From Nocardioidaceae bacterium SCSIO 66511 (GTDB lineage: Bacteria; Actinomycetota; Actinomycetes; Propionibacteriales; Nocardioidaceae), in the NCBI GenBank assembly GCA_023100825.1, contig CP095846.1:2852001-2916000 (forward strand): a DNA stretch of 64,000 nt, read 5' to 3'. The first letter of the stretch is position 1; each line of letters starts with the position of its first letter. The notes below the pieces were generated by a model. That model did no database searches. It had not been told where the DNA came from and was given only the letters and a program-made list of their open reading frames with translations. The translations under genes and the position numbers were made by a program. This document shows, piece by piece, positions 52,362 through 60,913 of the stretch.

Positions 52362-53231
52362 TCACTTCGCATTCACGGTCTGGGGTGCGGGTGCGCTCGC
52401 CGTCGACTGGCGGTTCGCCGCCGGCATGGGTACGGCGCGGTAGCGCAGGACGTACGCTTCGACGCCGTCGATCACGGCCTGCAGGATCAACATGCAGATC
52501 GCCAGCAGTAAGGTCCACGAGACGACGGACGCCATATCGAACAGCTGCTGAGCCGTGAGCAGCTGCGAGCCGACGCCAACGGTGGCGCCGACCAGCTCGG
52601 CGATCAGCACCATGCGGATGCCGAGGCCCAGGTTGACCTTCCACGCGGTGAACAGGCCGGGGGTGATCGACGGGAAGGTCACCTCGCGGAACAGCGCCCA
52701 CCGCGACGGCCGGAACGACCGCGCCATATCGCGCAGCTCCGCGGGAATCGCACGGTAGGAGTCGTACGTCTGGAGGACGAAGCCGGGCAGCGTCACGAGC
52801 AGCATGACGAAGAAGACGCGAGTCTCGACGTCGATGAACCAGATGACGGCGATGATCACCCAAGACAGGGACGGAACGCCCTGGATGAAGCGCACGATGG
52901 GTAGCAGGTACCCGGCGGCCGGCCGGTTCGCGCCGGTGAGCAGGCCGATAGCGGTACCGACGATGAAGGAGCAGACGAGCCCGAAGCCCACTCGTGCGAG
53001 TGTCGTGAAGAGGTTCGTCAGCCCCTCCTCGGTCGTGATTGTCTCCCACATGCGTGACGTGACCTCGGAGATCTGCGGGACGTTGTAGCCTCCGACCACC
53101 GTCGCCGCGATCTTCCACACAACGAGGAAGGCCGCGATCAGGACGACGATCTTCAGGTCGGCGAAACGCTTCCAGACAGGCTCCTTGGCGGTCTTCGGGA
53201 CAGCGTCAGCCATGGCTTCGGATGCGGACAT
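52362..53231 (-). CDS. ABC importer permease (SsuC/TauC-like)
   Basis: A 289-residue inner-membrane protein with about six helices. The EAA-type coupling loop is RDMARSFRPSRWALFREVTFPSITPGLFTAWKVNLGLGIRMVLIAEL. The N-terminal segment (FADLKIVVLIAAFLVVWKIAATVV) and SWVIIAVIWF are typical of SsuC/TauC permeases. It is the first structural gene of the operon, 43 bp after the iclR stop, so iclR and the operon may share a transcript. Confidence 0.92.
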   Translation of the reverse strand: MSASEAMADAVPKTAKEPVWKRFADLKIVVLIAAFLVVWKIAATVVGGYNVPQISEVTSRMWETITTEEGLTNLFTTLARVGFGLVCSFIVGTAIGLLTGANRPAAGYLLPIVRFIQGVPSLSWVIIAVIWFIDVETRVFFVMLLVTLPGFVLQTYDSYRAIPAELRDMARSFRPSRWALFREVTFPSITPGLFTAWKVNLGLGIRMVLIAELVGATVGVGSQLLTAQQLFDMASVVSWTLLLAICMLILQAVIDGVEAYVLRYRAVPMPAANRQSTASAPAPQTVNAK

Positions 53232-53274
53232 ATCGATTCCTCAAAGTGGTCGTTGCAAGAGTTCGGCGCCGGTT

Positions 53275-54078
53275 TCAACCAGCGGGCTGTGCGACCGACG
53301 CGTCGGCGGTGACGACGTCGGACGGACCGCCTAACGCACGCGAGATCTCAACGGCCGCGTCGAGGGTCAGCTCGCGCAGGTCGTCGAATCGATCGGCGGA
53401 GAAACGGTGATCGGGCATGCAGAGCCCCACCGACGCAACCACGCTTCCGGTGTGGTCGCGTACGGGTGCGGCGATTCCGCTGACCTCGTCGCGGTAGCTG
53501 CAGCGGTTGACGCCGTAACCGTCGACGCGGACCTGCGCAAGCAGCTCGGCGAGCTCGTCGGGGTCGACGATGGAGCGATCGGTGAAACGTGGGAGCGGCT
53601 CACCCAGGACTCTGGCAATCTCCGCGTGCTCGCTGTACGCGAGCAGTACACGACCGGTCGCCACACAGGTAGCCGGGCAACGGCGTCCGACGTACGACTT
53701 GGCGATGACCTGTTGCGGGCTCTCCAGTCGGTCGATGTAAACGACGTCGCCGCTCTCGTACACGCCGAGATGCACAGTCTCCATCGAAGCCTCATTGAGC
53801 TTGGCCAGATGCGGACTCGCAACGGCGCGTACGTCGAGATTCTGCGCCCACATGCTCCCCAGCTCGAAGCAGCGCACGCCCGCTGAGTAGCGACTCACGT
53901 TGTCGCGCGTGACGTACCCGCGATCCATGAGGGTCCGGAGGAGACGGTTCATCGTCGCCTTCGGAGTGTCGTCGATCTCGCACAGCTCCTTGAAGCTCAG
54001 CGACGAGCCGGACCGTGCCAACCCCTCGAGGATGTTGAGGGTTCGATCGGTGACATTGGTTTTGGATCGCTGTTCCAT
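53275..54078 (-). CDS. IclR-family transcriptional regulator
   Basis: A 267-residue regulator. The N-terminal winged helix is RTLNILEGLARSGSSLSFKELCEIDDTPKATMNRLLRTLMDRGYVTRD. The C-terminal effector domain has CVATGRVLLAY and GVNRCSYRDEVSGIAAPVRDHTGSVVASVGLCMPDHRFS. IclR proteins near catabolic operons respond to the substrate or an intermediate. It lies at the head of the hydroxylase/transport operon on the same strand, with palindromes at its own start, suggesting autoregulation together with operon control. Confidence 0.93.
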   Translation of the reverse strand: MEQRSKTNVTDRTLNILEGLARSGSSLSFKELCEIDDTPKATMNRLLRTLMDRGYVTRDNVSRYSAGVRCFELGSMWAQNLDVRAVASPHLAKLNEASMETVHLGVYESGDVVYIDRLESPQQVIAKSYVGRRCPATCVATGRVLLAYSEHAEIARVLGEPLPRFTDRSIVDPDELAELLAQVRVDGYGVNRCSYRDEVSGIAAPVRDHTGSVVASVGLCMPDHRFSADRFDDLRELTLDAAVEISRALGGPSDVVTADASVAQPAG

Positions 54079-54095
54079 TTCTGGAATCTAAATGG
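54073..54095. promoter_or_regulatory. Candidate IclR operator
   Basis: Two overlapping inverted repeats cover the iclR start: TTCCA-4-TGGAA and CCATTT-9-AAATGG. Their position suggests autoregulation; no experimental consensus was available to compare. Confidence 0.5.
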
Positions 54096-54290
54096 ATCAT
54101 CGTTTCAGTGTCAACGACTGCAGACGAAATGTGAGACGGGGTCAGCGGTACGAGGGGTACGCACCGACGCCGTCCTCCTAGAGAAGGCGAGATGACTGTG
54201 GATCCTCAGACGCCAATCCCCCGACGAATTGGTTGAAGCGGGCAGACTTCACCCGGGCAGTGCCATGATCAGAGGCCACGCGGCCCGAGG

Positions 54291-56669
54291 TCACTGCCCG
54301 AAGTCCCAGACCGCCAATCCCGTCTTGCCGAGGTACGGCACCGGTGTCGACGTGACGTCGAACTCACGATCACCGCTGGCAGACACCTCGCCTGCGAAGC
54401 CCGTAGCGACTTCGTCGTCCGCGTACGCGGACGACCAATCACCTTCAACAGAAGGCAAGTAGTACACGTTGTCGTAATGGAAGTACGGCGACGACGTGCG
54501 CGCGTAGAGGTCGCCGTCCTCACCGGTCTGCGTGTACAGGTGCGACGCCCACTGGTCGGCGGGTGCACACGCGGTGTCGGTCGAGGAGGTGCTCACATCG
54601 CCGGTCGCGAGGTCGATCCGACGTAGCCGGACCAGCTGGCCGCGCGTGCAGTCGACCTGATCCATTGCGACCACGTTCCCGTCCGAGAGGACCTGCAGCT
54701 CGGGGTAGTCGCCATGCACCTTGTGCTCCGGGGTCCAGTCCTCCCCTGGGCGCAGGATCCGGTAGCCGGAGTAATCCCCTGCGAGCAGCGTGCCGCCGTC
54801 GTACGCCCAGTCGGTCACATTCGCGTCGGCGAGCGGTGACGGATGCGCGCCGGACCAGCCCGTCGCCGGATCGTACGTCGCGTACGAGTCGTCGGTGGTC
54901 GCGAGCACCTCGTCGTCTTCGACCGTGAGCTCCGCGTACTCCATCGGCGGCGACGGGAACGTCGTGCGCTCCCCCGTCGCTACGTCGACGAGCGCGTAGT
55001 CGTAGTCCAGGGTCTCGACCAGCACCTTGCCTCGATACGCACCGATGACCTGCCACGACTCCGACGGCCGCGGATCCGACCAACCGCTCGCCGGAGACCA
55101 CACCAGTTCGTAAGTCGCACTCGAGTCGTCGTGGTACGGCTTGCCGCACACGTAGGCGACGTACGCGCTCTCCCCCACGGTGGTTGGCGGGTCGGTGAAC
55201 TGGCACGAATCGTAAGTATCCGACGGATCGGTCAGTTCGCTCACCGGGCCGTTCGTACCGTCGTCGGCTCGTGTCGTCAGATAGATCCGCTTCACGCTAC
55301 CGCTGTCCGGAGCCTTCGTCGTCGTGAACGCCAGGTGCCGCGTGCGATCGGGCGTTGTCGCGGAGTCGATGGAGCGCACGTAGCCGTCGTACGCGCCGGT
55401 GATCGCCGTCGGGCGGTCGAGCTGCGTACGCTCGTCGGTCGGTGTCGGATGCGCGACGGCACACACGGGACTCGCGGTGGCATCGATGCCCGGACCGATG
55501 TCGGCGAGACCGACCATGCAGCCGCGGGAGTTCGTCGCAACCCGCGACCGAGCGGCTTCGTCGATGCTGAGGGAGCTACGCCCCGACCACGCGCCTTCGG
55601 TGTCGCGTACCTGCAGCGCCGCCTCGCGGACCCGGTCACCGAACACCGTATAGCCGAGCACGACCGCACCGTCGGACGTCGCGTCGGCGTCGAGCCATCC
55701 CGCGTTCTCCGGGTCGAGGACCTGGCTGCCGTCCTCGTCGACCGTGTCGACGGTCTCGATCGGTCCGCCGGCCTTGCCGGCGGTCACGTCGCGTACCCGG
55801 ATCCGCTGGCGGTACGACCCGGGCTCCGTTTGCTCACTCTCCTGCCAGACAACGGCGAATCTCTTGGCACCTGTCACGAGCATCCGCTGCGCGACGATCC
55901 GTCGCTGATTCGGCGGCCGAATGGGCGTCTTCGTCCACGCCTTGGTCGTGGCGTTGCGAACATACGTCGCGCCATCGACCAGCACGGCGACGTCTCCACG
56001 CCGGCCAGTCACAGCGAGCTGGGCCGACTTGGCGGCCTTCGCTTTGGCGACTGCCTGCGGCTTCGACCAGCCGTGGCCGGAACGCCATCGGCTCAGCTTC
56101 AACCGGCCCTTGACGTTGCCCACCGCCAGTACGTGGCGCTTGCGTGTGCCGGCCATGGCAACGGGTTCGAACGGCAACTTGGGCAAGGTTCGCCACTTCC
56201 CCGTCACGGTACGCATCCGGCGGGCAACGCCGCCCGCGCCGCCGTATCCGGCCCACGACGCACGCAGCTTCGCTACTCGACCGCCCGAAGACCAACCGGA
56301 GCTTGCGGTCCAGGCACGGACTTCGTTCCACGAGTCGAACTTGTCCCAACAGTGCAAGGAGACGAACACGGTGTTGTGGCTCGTCCGAGAAGCCTCGACA
56401 CTGCACCGCTCCGTGGAGAGTCTCGCCTTCCACAGCTGCGCTCGCGGTCGGCGTACGTGCATCGACGACTCGCCGACCGCCACGAGCGTTCCGTCATCGA
56501 GAGCGTGGGCCTCGACAGTGTTGTCGATGTCGTTCGAGTCGACCTCTACCCAGCCGTCGCGCTCACCCGACGAGACCGCTTCCTCCGCGGCGTCGGCAGG
56601 TACGAAGGTCGAACCAGACAAAGCGATGCCGGCAACTGCGGCGAACAACGGAACGCTGCGCGTACTCAT
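54291..56669 (-). CDS. Large secreted protein of unknown function
   Basis: A 792-residue exported protein. A signal peptide (MSTRSVPLFAAVAGIALSG...VPADAAEEA) is followed by a Trp-, Gly- and Asp-rich chain with many short beta-type blocks. These include DGWVEVDSND, SGWSSGGRV, GHGWSKPQAV, ASGWSDPRP, PATGWSGAHP and LRPGEDWTPE. The recurring GWS blocks at irregular spacing suggest a beta-propeller-like fold, but no named domain was recognised. It has four or more Cys near the ends of loops. AGGGGG upstream supports the ATG. It stands between the IclR operon and the polyamine transporter genes without an obvious partner. Confidence 0.8.
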   Translation of the reverse strand: MSTRSVPLFAAVAGIALSGSTFVPADAAEEAVSSGERDGWVEVDSNDIDNTVEAHALDDGTLVAVGESSMHVRRPRAQLWKARLSTERCSVEASRTSHNTVFVSLHCWDKFDSWNEVRAWTASSGWSSGGRVAKLRASWAGYGGAGGVARRMRTVTGKWRTLPKLPFEPVAMAGTRKRHVLAVGNVKGRLKLSRWRSGHGWSKPQAVAKAKAAKSAQLAVTGRRGDVAVLVDGATYVRNATTKAWTKTPIRPPNQRRIVAQRMLVTGAKRFAVVWQESEQTEPGSYRQRIRVRDVTAGKAGGPIETVDTVDEDGSQVLDPENAGWLDADATSDGAVVLGYTVFGDRVREAALQVRDTEGAWSGRSSLSIDEAARSRVATNSRGCMVGLADIGPGIDATASPVCAVAHPTPTDERTQLDRPTAITGAYDGYVRSIDSATTPDRTRHLAFTTTKAPDSGSVKRIYLTTRADDGTNGPVSELTDPSDTYDSCQFTDPPTTVGESAYVAYVCGKPYHDDSSATYELVWSPASGWSDPRPSESWQVIGAYRGKVLVETLDYDYALVDVATGERTTFPSPPMEYAELTVEDDEVLATTDDSYATYDPATGWSGAHPSPLADANVTDWAYDGGTLLAGDYSGYRILRPGEDWTPEHKVHGDYPELQVLSDGNVVAMDQVDCTRGQLVRLRRIDLATGDVSTSSTDTACAPADQWASHLYTQTGEDGDLYARTSSPYFHYDNVYYLPSVEGDWSSAYADDEVATGFAGEVSASGDREFDVTSTPVPYLGKTGLAVWDFGQ

Positions 56670-56692
56670 GATGATTCCCCCTGATTTGTTGG

Positions 56693-56920
56693 CTACGGCG
56701 TGGGCTCCCTGACGGAGACCACCGAAGCGCCCTGGTAGGGCACGTCGTCCACGGCGGTCGAGAACGGCCCGCTCCTGCTTCCCCGAGTGATCGCGTCCGC
56801 AGCGGACAGGTAGAGATTGCCTCGTAGCGGTACAACGGCGACGTCACCCGCAGGAGCGGATCGCCGGTACTGGACAAAGCGGTGCCGGGCATGCGCGACA
56901 CGTGCTGACGTGTCGGCCAT
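56693..56920 (-). CDS. Possible small protein or gene remnant
   Basis: A 75-codon frame (start MADTSARVAHARHRF, end VVSVREPTP) with GC-rich third positions and a GGGGG stretch 6 bases before its ATG. It ends 24 bp before the large secreted-protein gene, on the same strand. It has no signal peptide or known domain. It could be a small gene in that unit or the tail of a decayed gene. The rest of the 349-bp gap around it shows nothing else. Confidence 0.35.
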   Translation of the reverse strand: MADTSARVAHARHRFVQYRRSAPAGDVAVVPLRGNLYLSAADAITRGSRSGPFSTAVDDVPYQGASVVSVREPTP

Positions 56921-57018
56921 GACATCCCCCGATCCTCGGCCCGCTCCGGACCGACAGGGCCCGGCAACGTCCGCAGCGTACGCCGCTCGAGCGCGCTTCG
57001 CAGCCGAATCGAGAATTG

Positions 57019-58137
57019 TCAGTCCGCGAGCACGCGCCCGTCCTCGGCATGCCAGGTTGCGGCGACCTCATCGCCGATCGAGACGCGTTCCGCAGATGCG
57101 CTCATCGATGCGTTGAGCCGAACGCCGCACGATGTACGCACGATGACCTTGACGGTCTCGCCGACGCGAATGACCTCCTCTACGACACAGCCCACCTCGA
57201 CTCCCTCGTCGGATGCGTCGCGATGCGGCTTCACCAGACGGATGCGTTCGGGTCGCAGTGCGTACGCCACTCGCGTACCCGCCACGCTCGACTGGTTCGC
57301 AGCGGGAGCAGGTACGACGCCGACGTCGTCGACATCGACACGCCCGTCCTTGTCGACGGTCGCATCGAGGACGTTCGACTCACCGATGAAGCCGGCGACG
57401 AAGCGCGTCTGCGGTTCGTCGTAGATCTCCTCGGGTGTACCGGTCTGCTCGATACGGCCGTCCTTCAAGACGGCGATCCGGTCGGAAAGGGTCGCTGCTT
57501 CCTCCTGGTCGTGGGTCACGAAGACGAACGTCGTGTCCTGTTGGCGATGCAGCGAACGCAGCTCGAGCTGCATCCGACGTCGCAGCCGCAGGTCCAGCGC
57601 CGCGAACGGCTCATCGAGCAGCAGCACCTTCGGCTGCTTGATGAGCGCACGCGCAAGCGTTGCCCGCTGCTTCTGTCCACCCGAGAGCGCGCCGACGCGC
57701 AGCTGGGCATGGCTCTCGAGATCGACCATCGCCAGCGCTTCCAGAGCGCGTTCCCTCGCCTTGCGCTTCGGGACCGACTCCATACGCAGTCCGAACGCCA
57801 CGTTGTCGACCACATTGAGATGCGGGAACAGCGCGTAGTCCTGAAACACCGTGTTGACCGGCCGCCGATGCGGAGGCACTCGCGTCATGTCCTCACCGTA
57901 GACGGAGATCGAACCCTCGTCGGCGTCGATGAACCCGGCCAGCATCGACAGCAGTGTCGTCTTGCCACAACCGCTCGGACCCAGCAGCGTGAGGAACTCG
58001 CCGCCGGCGACCGTCAGGTCGACGCCGTCGACGGCCGCGTTGTCGCCATAGACCTTGCGTACGCCGCGAATGTCTACGGCCACCGTGTCAGACGTACGCT
58101 CCTCGGGCACGGTCTCCACCACCTGTTCGGTCGTCAC
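57019..58137 (-). CDS. potA: ABC importer ATP-binding protein (PotA-like, polyamine/Fe3+ family)
   Basis: A 372-residue ATPase with Walker A GPSGCGKTT, Q-loop VFQDYALFPHLNV, signature LSGGQKQR, Walker B LLLDEPFAALD and His switch THDQEEA. A C-terminal TOBE-type regulatory domain follows (RVAYALRPERIRLV and GCVVEEVIRVGETVKVIVRTS). These features are typical of spermidine/putrescine importers. The GTG start overlaps the binding-protein stop by 4 bases. It is the last gene of the five-gene operon starting with an M28 peptidase. Confidence 0.9.
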   Translation of the reverse strand: MTTEQVVETVPEERTSDTVAVDIRGVRKVYGDNAAVDGVDLTVAGGEFLTLLGPSGCGKTTLLSMLAGFIDADEGSISVYGEDMTRVPPHRRPVNTVFQDYALFPHLNVVDNVAFGLRMESVPKRKARERALEALAMVDLESHAQLRVGALSGGQKQRATLARALIKQPKVLLLDEPFAALDLRLRRRMQLELRSLHRQQDTTFVFVTHDQEEAATLSDRIAVLKDGRIEQTGTPEEIYDEPQTRFVAGFIGESNVLDATVDKDGRVDVDDVGVVPAPAANQSSVAGTRVAYALRPERIRLVKPHRDASDEGVEVGCVVEEVIRVGETVKVIVRTSCGVRLNASMSASAERVSIGDEVAATWHAEDGRVLAD

Positions 58138-59204
58138 CGGGCCACCACCTTGTTCCACTCCTTGGTCCAGTCCGAGCGATGCTTATTGATCTCGTTCCAA
58201 TCACTGAACTGCAGGTCCGACAGCGATCCGTCGGCTCCGTACGGCATGCGCTCCTGTGCCTCGTCGGACAGCTCCACCTTCGTGTTCGCCGGTGCGACGT
58301 AGAGGTCTTCGGCGATGGCTGCTTGAGCATCCGTGCTCGAGGCGAAGTCGATGAACTCGCGCGCAAGCTCAGGGTTCGACGCGCCATCGGCGATGTGCCA
58401 GCGGCTGTCGGCCGCGAGCGCACCCTCCTTCGGAGCCACCCACTCGATCGGGAGCCCCTGGTCGGTCATCGGCCACGCACCGGGGTTGTAGTGCGCGCCG
58501 ATGATCGCCTCACCCGACTGGATGAGGTTCGATGCGGTTCCCGACGAGTCGAAGTACGCCGCCACGTCGAGCTCGGCGAGCTTCTCGAAGCCGGGATCGA
58601 CGTCCTTCTCACTCCCACCGGTCATCGACGCCGCCTGGATGAGCATCGGCAGACCGCCGGTCGTGTCCGGGCTCGGAACGGTCACTGCGCCGGCGTACTT
58701 CTCGTCCCAGAGGTCCGACCATGAGCTCGGCGGGTCGTCCACCTCCTCGGTGTTGTACGCGATGCCTAGCGCCCAGAAGCCCATCGTGACTGCCCATACC
58801 CCGTCGTCGTCACGAAGTACAGCGCGATCGGACAGATCGGAGAGGTTCGAGAGGTCGTCCTCCGGGATCGTCTGCACCAGACCGTCGTCGCGGGCGAGCT
58901 CAGAAACTCCCGAGTCCAGAAGCGCGACGTCGAAGGCTCCTGAGTCCTGACGCAGCTTCCCGAGCGCCACAGTCGACGTACTCTCGACCGGCCGGATCTC
59001 GACGTCGTGCTCCTCTTCGAACGGCTTGATCACATTGTCTTCGACGGCGGTCCCCCAGCTGCCGCCGAAGATGCTCACCGTCAGCACATCCGAGTCACCG
59101 GATCCGGATTCGGCCTGCTTCTCCGCCTGCTCGGCGGCGCTGCACGCCGACACGGTGAGACTCGCGACCACGGCGAGTCCGGCCAGTCGTTTGATCATCG
59201 TCAT
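58134..59204 (-). CDS. Extracellular solute-binding lipoprotein (PotD-like)
   Basis: A 356-residue lipoprotein with signal MTMIKRLAGLAVVASLTVSAC (lipobox VSAC). The periplasmic-binding fold has LTVSIFGGSWGTAVEDNVIKPFEEEHDVEIRPV, FDVALLDSGVSELARDDGLVQ, GIAYNTEEVDDPPSSWSDLWDEKYAGAV and the C-terminal hinge LAREFIDFASSTDAQAAIAED. The group binds polyamines, but also GABA, opines or other small cations, so the exact ligand is open. It lies between the second permease and the ATPase genes. Confidence 0.9.
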   Translation of the reverse strand: MTMIKRLAGLAVVASLTVSACSAAEQAEKQAESGSGDSDVLTVSIFGGSWGTAVEDNVIKPFEEEHDVEIRPVESTSTVALGKLRQDSGAFDVALLDSGVSELARDDGLVQTIPEDDLSNLSDLSDRAVLRDDDGVWAVTMGFWALGIAYNTEEVDDPPSSWSDLWDEKYAGAVTVPSPDTTGGLPMLIQAASMTGGSEKDVDPGFEKLAELDVAAYFDSSGTASNLIQSGEAIIGAHYNPGAWPMTDQGLPIEWVAPKEGALAADSRWHIADGASNPELAREFIDFASSTDAQAAIAEDLYVAPANTKVELSDEAQERMPYGADGSLSDLQFSDWNEINKHRSDWTKEWNKVVAR

Positions 59205-59219
59205 TACTCCTCGGGGGTA

Positions 59220-60020
59220 TTAACGGGTTGCGCCGACCCGCTCGAGACCGGTGACCCGATCCAGGAGCAGCAGCGCAGCGAAGGCGATCAGCACGGTCAG
59301 CGTGGAGACCGCGGCAACGGGGGAATCGATCGTGTACGAGACGTGGTTGAGCAACATCACCGGAAGCGGCGTCGACTCCGGCGTCGACAAGAACATGCTG
59401 ACCTCGACGTTGATGTAGCTGATGCCGAAGCCGAACAGGCAGCCCGCGCCGATGCCCGGCCGGATGAGCGGCAAGGTCACCCGCCAGAACCGCTGCCACG
59501 GCGTGGCGCCGAGATCGCTTGCCGCCTTCTCGCACGTCATCGACACGGCGATCAACGAAGCGAGCACGCTTCGCAGTACGAAAGGCAATGCCAACATGGC
59601 GTGCGCCAGTACGAAACCGGCCAGCGTCTTGCCGATCCCGATGGCGAGCAGCCACTGCATGAGCCCGACGCCGAGCACGATCTGGGGTACGAGCATCGGC
59701 AACGTCAGCATCGACTCGAGGAGCCCGCGGAACGGCAGTTCCGAACGGGTCAACGCCAGCGCCGCAGGCACGGCAACCGCCGCCGCCACGATCGTCGCGA
59801 TCACGGCGATCTTCGTACTGACCCAGATCGCGCCCATCCACTCGGGATCGCTCAGGACGTCACCGATCCAATGCAGCGTGAAGCCCTCCGGCGGGAACGC
59901 GAGGTACTCGGTCTCCGAGACTGCTGTCCCCAGCAGGACCACCATCGGCAGCAGTAGGAACGACGCGACGCACAACGTCACCGCAACGCCGATCACTCTT
60001 GCCGGTCCAGTCGACCTCAT
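59220..60020 (-). CDS. ABC importer permease (PotC-like)
   Basis: A 266-residue inner-membrane protein with six helices and the EAA loop KAASDLGATPWQRFWRVTLPLIRPGIGAGCLFGFGISYINVEVS. The HWIGDVLSDPEWMGAIWVSTKIA segment is characteristic of PotC-type permeases. Its ATG overlaps the stop of the first permease (ATGA), and it pairs with that protein to form the channel. Confidence 0.92.
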   Translation of the reverse strand: MRSTGPARVIGVAVTLCVASFLLLPMVVLLGTAVSETEYLAFPPEGFTLHWIGDVLSDPEWMGAIWVSTKIAVIATIVAAAVAVPAALALTRSELPFRGLLESMLTLPMLVPQIVLGVGLMQWLLAIGIGKTLAGFVLAHAMLALPFVLRSVLASLIAVSMTCEKAASDLGATPWQRFWRVTLPLIRPGIGAGCLFGFGISYINVEVSMFLSTPESTPLPVMLLNHVSYTIDSPVAAVSTLTVLIAFAALLLLDRVTGLERVGATR

Positions 60021-60913
60021 CGGCTCGCTCCCGTGGACGGACGGGCGAGCCTGAGATAGACGGCGATCGCCACGATGCTGAGTACGAGCATGAGCACCGC
60101 CAGCACGGCCGCGGTCGCCCAGTCGAATGCCACCAGCACCTGGTCGTAGATCAGCATCGACAGCACGGTGACCTGCCCGCCGGACAGAACGGCCGGCGTG
60201 ACGTAGCTGGTGAAGGCGAGCGCGAACACCATCAGCCCGCCCGCGTACACACCGGGCAGCGTGAGCGGCAGCGTCACTCGCCGGAAGCGTTCGAACGCGT
60301 TGGCGCCGAGATCGGCCGCAGCGCGTTCCACCTGCTCCTCGGCGGCCTCGAAGACAGACAGGATCGTCAGCGCCGCGTACGGAAGCAGGATGTAGACGAG
60401 GCCGACAATGATGCCGGTCTCGTTGTAGATCAAGGTGAACCCGTCCTCGGTGAGACCCAATGCCCGCGCAGCGTCGTTGACGAAGCCCTGCTTGCCGAGG
60501 ATGACGAGCCAACCGAACGAGCGAACTACCGCAGAGATGAACATCGGGGTCACGAGCAGGAGCAGCATGAGCCGCCGCGACCAGCTCGACCGCAGCACTC
60601 GTGCCACGCAGTACGCGGTCGCGTACCCGACGACGACGGTCACCAGGGTCGCCACGAGTGAGATCCGCAGCGTCGTCACGGTGACGTCGAGGTAGTACGA
60701 GTCGCCGAACACCTCGCTATAGCTCGCGCCTCCGTTACGGAAGCTCGATGCGACGAGCAGGATGACGGGCGCGACGAACAGCAGTGCCGACACCAGCAGT
60801 GCCGGGAGGATCTGGAGGACGGCGGGCCGATGTGACCGCCGTCGGGGGACCGACCGCTCCCCCGGCGTGGGATCCGGAGGAGCTGTCCGGTCCGCCAAGG
60901 CGGCGGTGCTCAT
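60017..60913 (-). CDS. ABC importer permease (PotB-like)
   Basis: A 298-residue permease. A Pro/Arg-rich cytoplasmic N-terminus precedes six helices, with the EAA loop RAAADLGANAFERFRRVTLPLTLPGVYAGGLMVFALAFTSYVTPAVLSGG, the PotB/PotH hallmark. Its ATG overlaps the M28 peptidase stop (ATGA), so the transporter is translationally coupled to that peptidase. Confidence 0.92.
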   Translation of the reverse strand: MSTAALADRTAPPDPTPGERSVPRRRSHRPAVLQILPALLVSALLFVAPVILLVASSFRNGGASYSEVFGDSYYLDVTVTTLRISLVATLVTVVVGYATAYCVARVLRSSWSRRLMLLLLVTPMFISAVVRSFGWLVILGKQGFVNDAARALGLTEDGFTLIYNETGIIVGLVYILLPYAALTILSVFEAAEEQVERAAADLGANAFERFRRVTLPLTLPGVYAGGLMVFALAFTSYVTPAVLSGGQVTVLSMLIYDQVLVAFDWATAAVLAVLMLVLSIVAIAVYLRLARPSTGASR

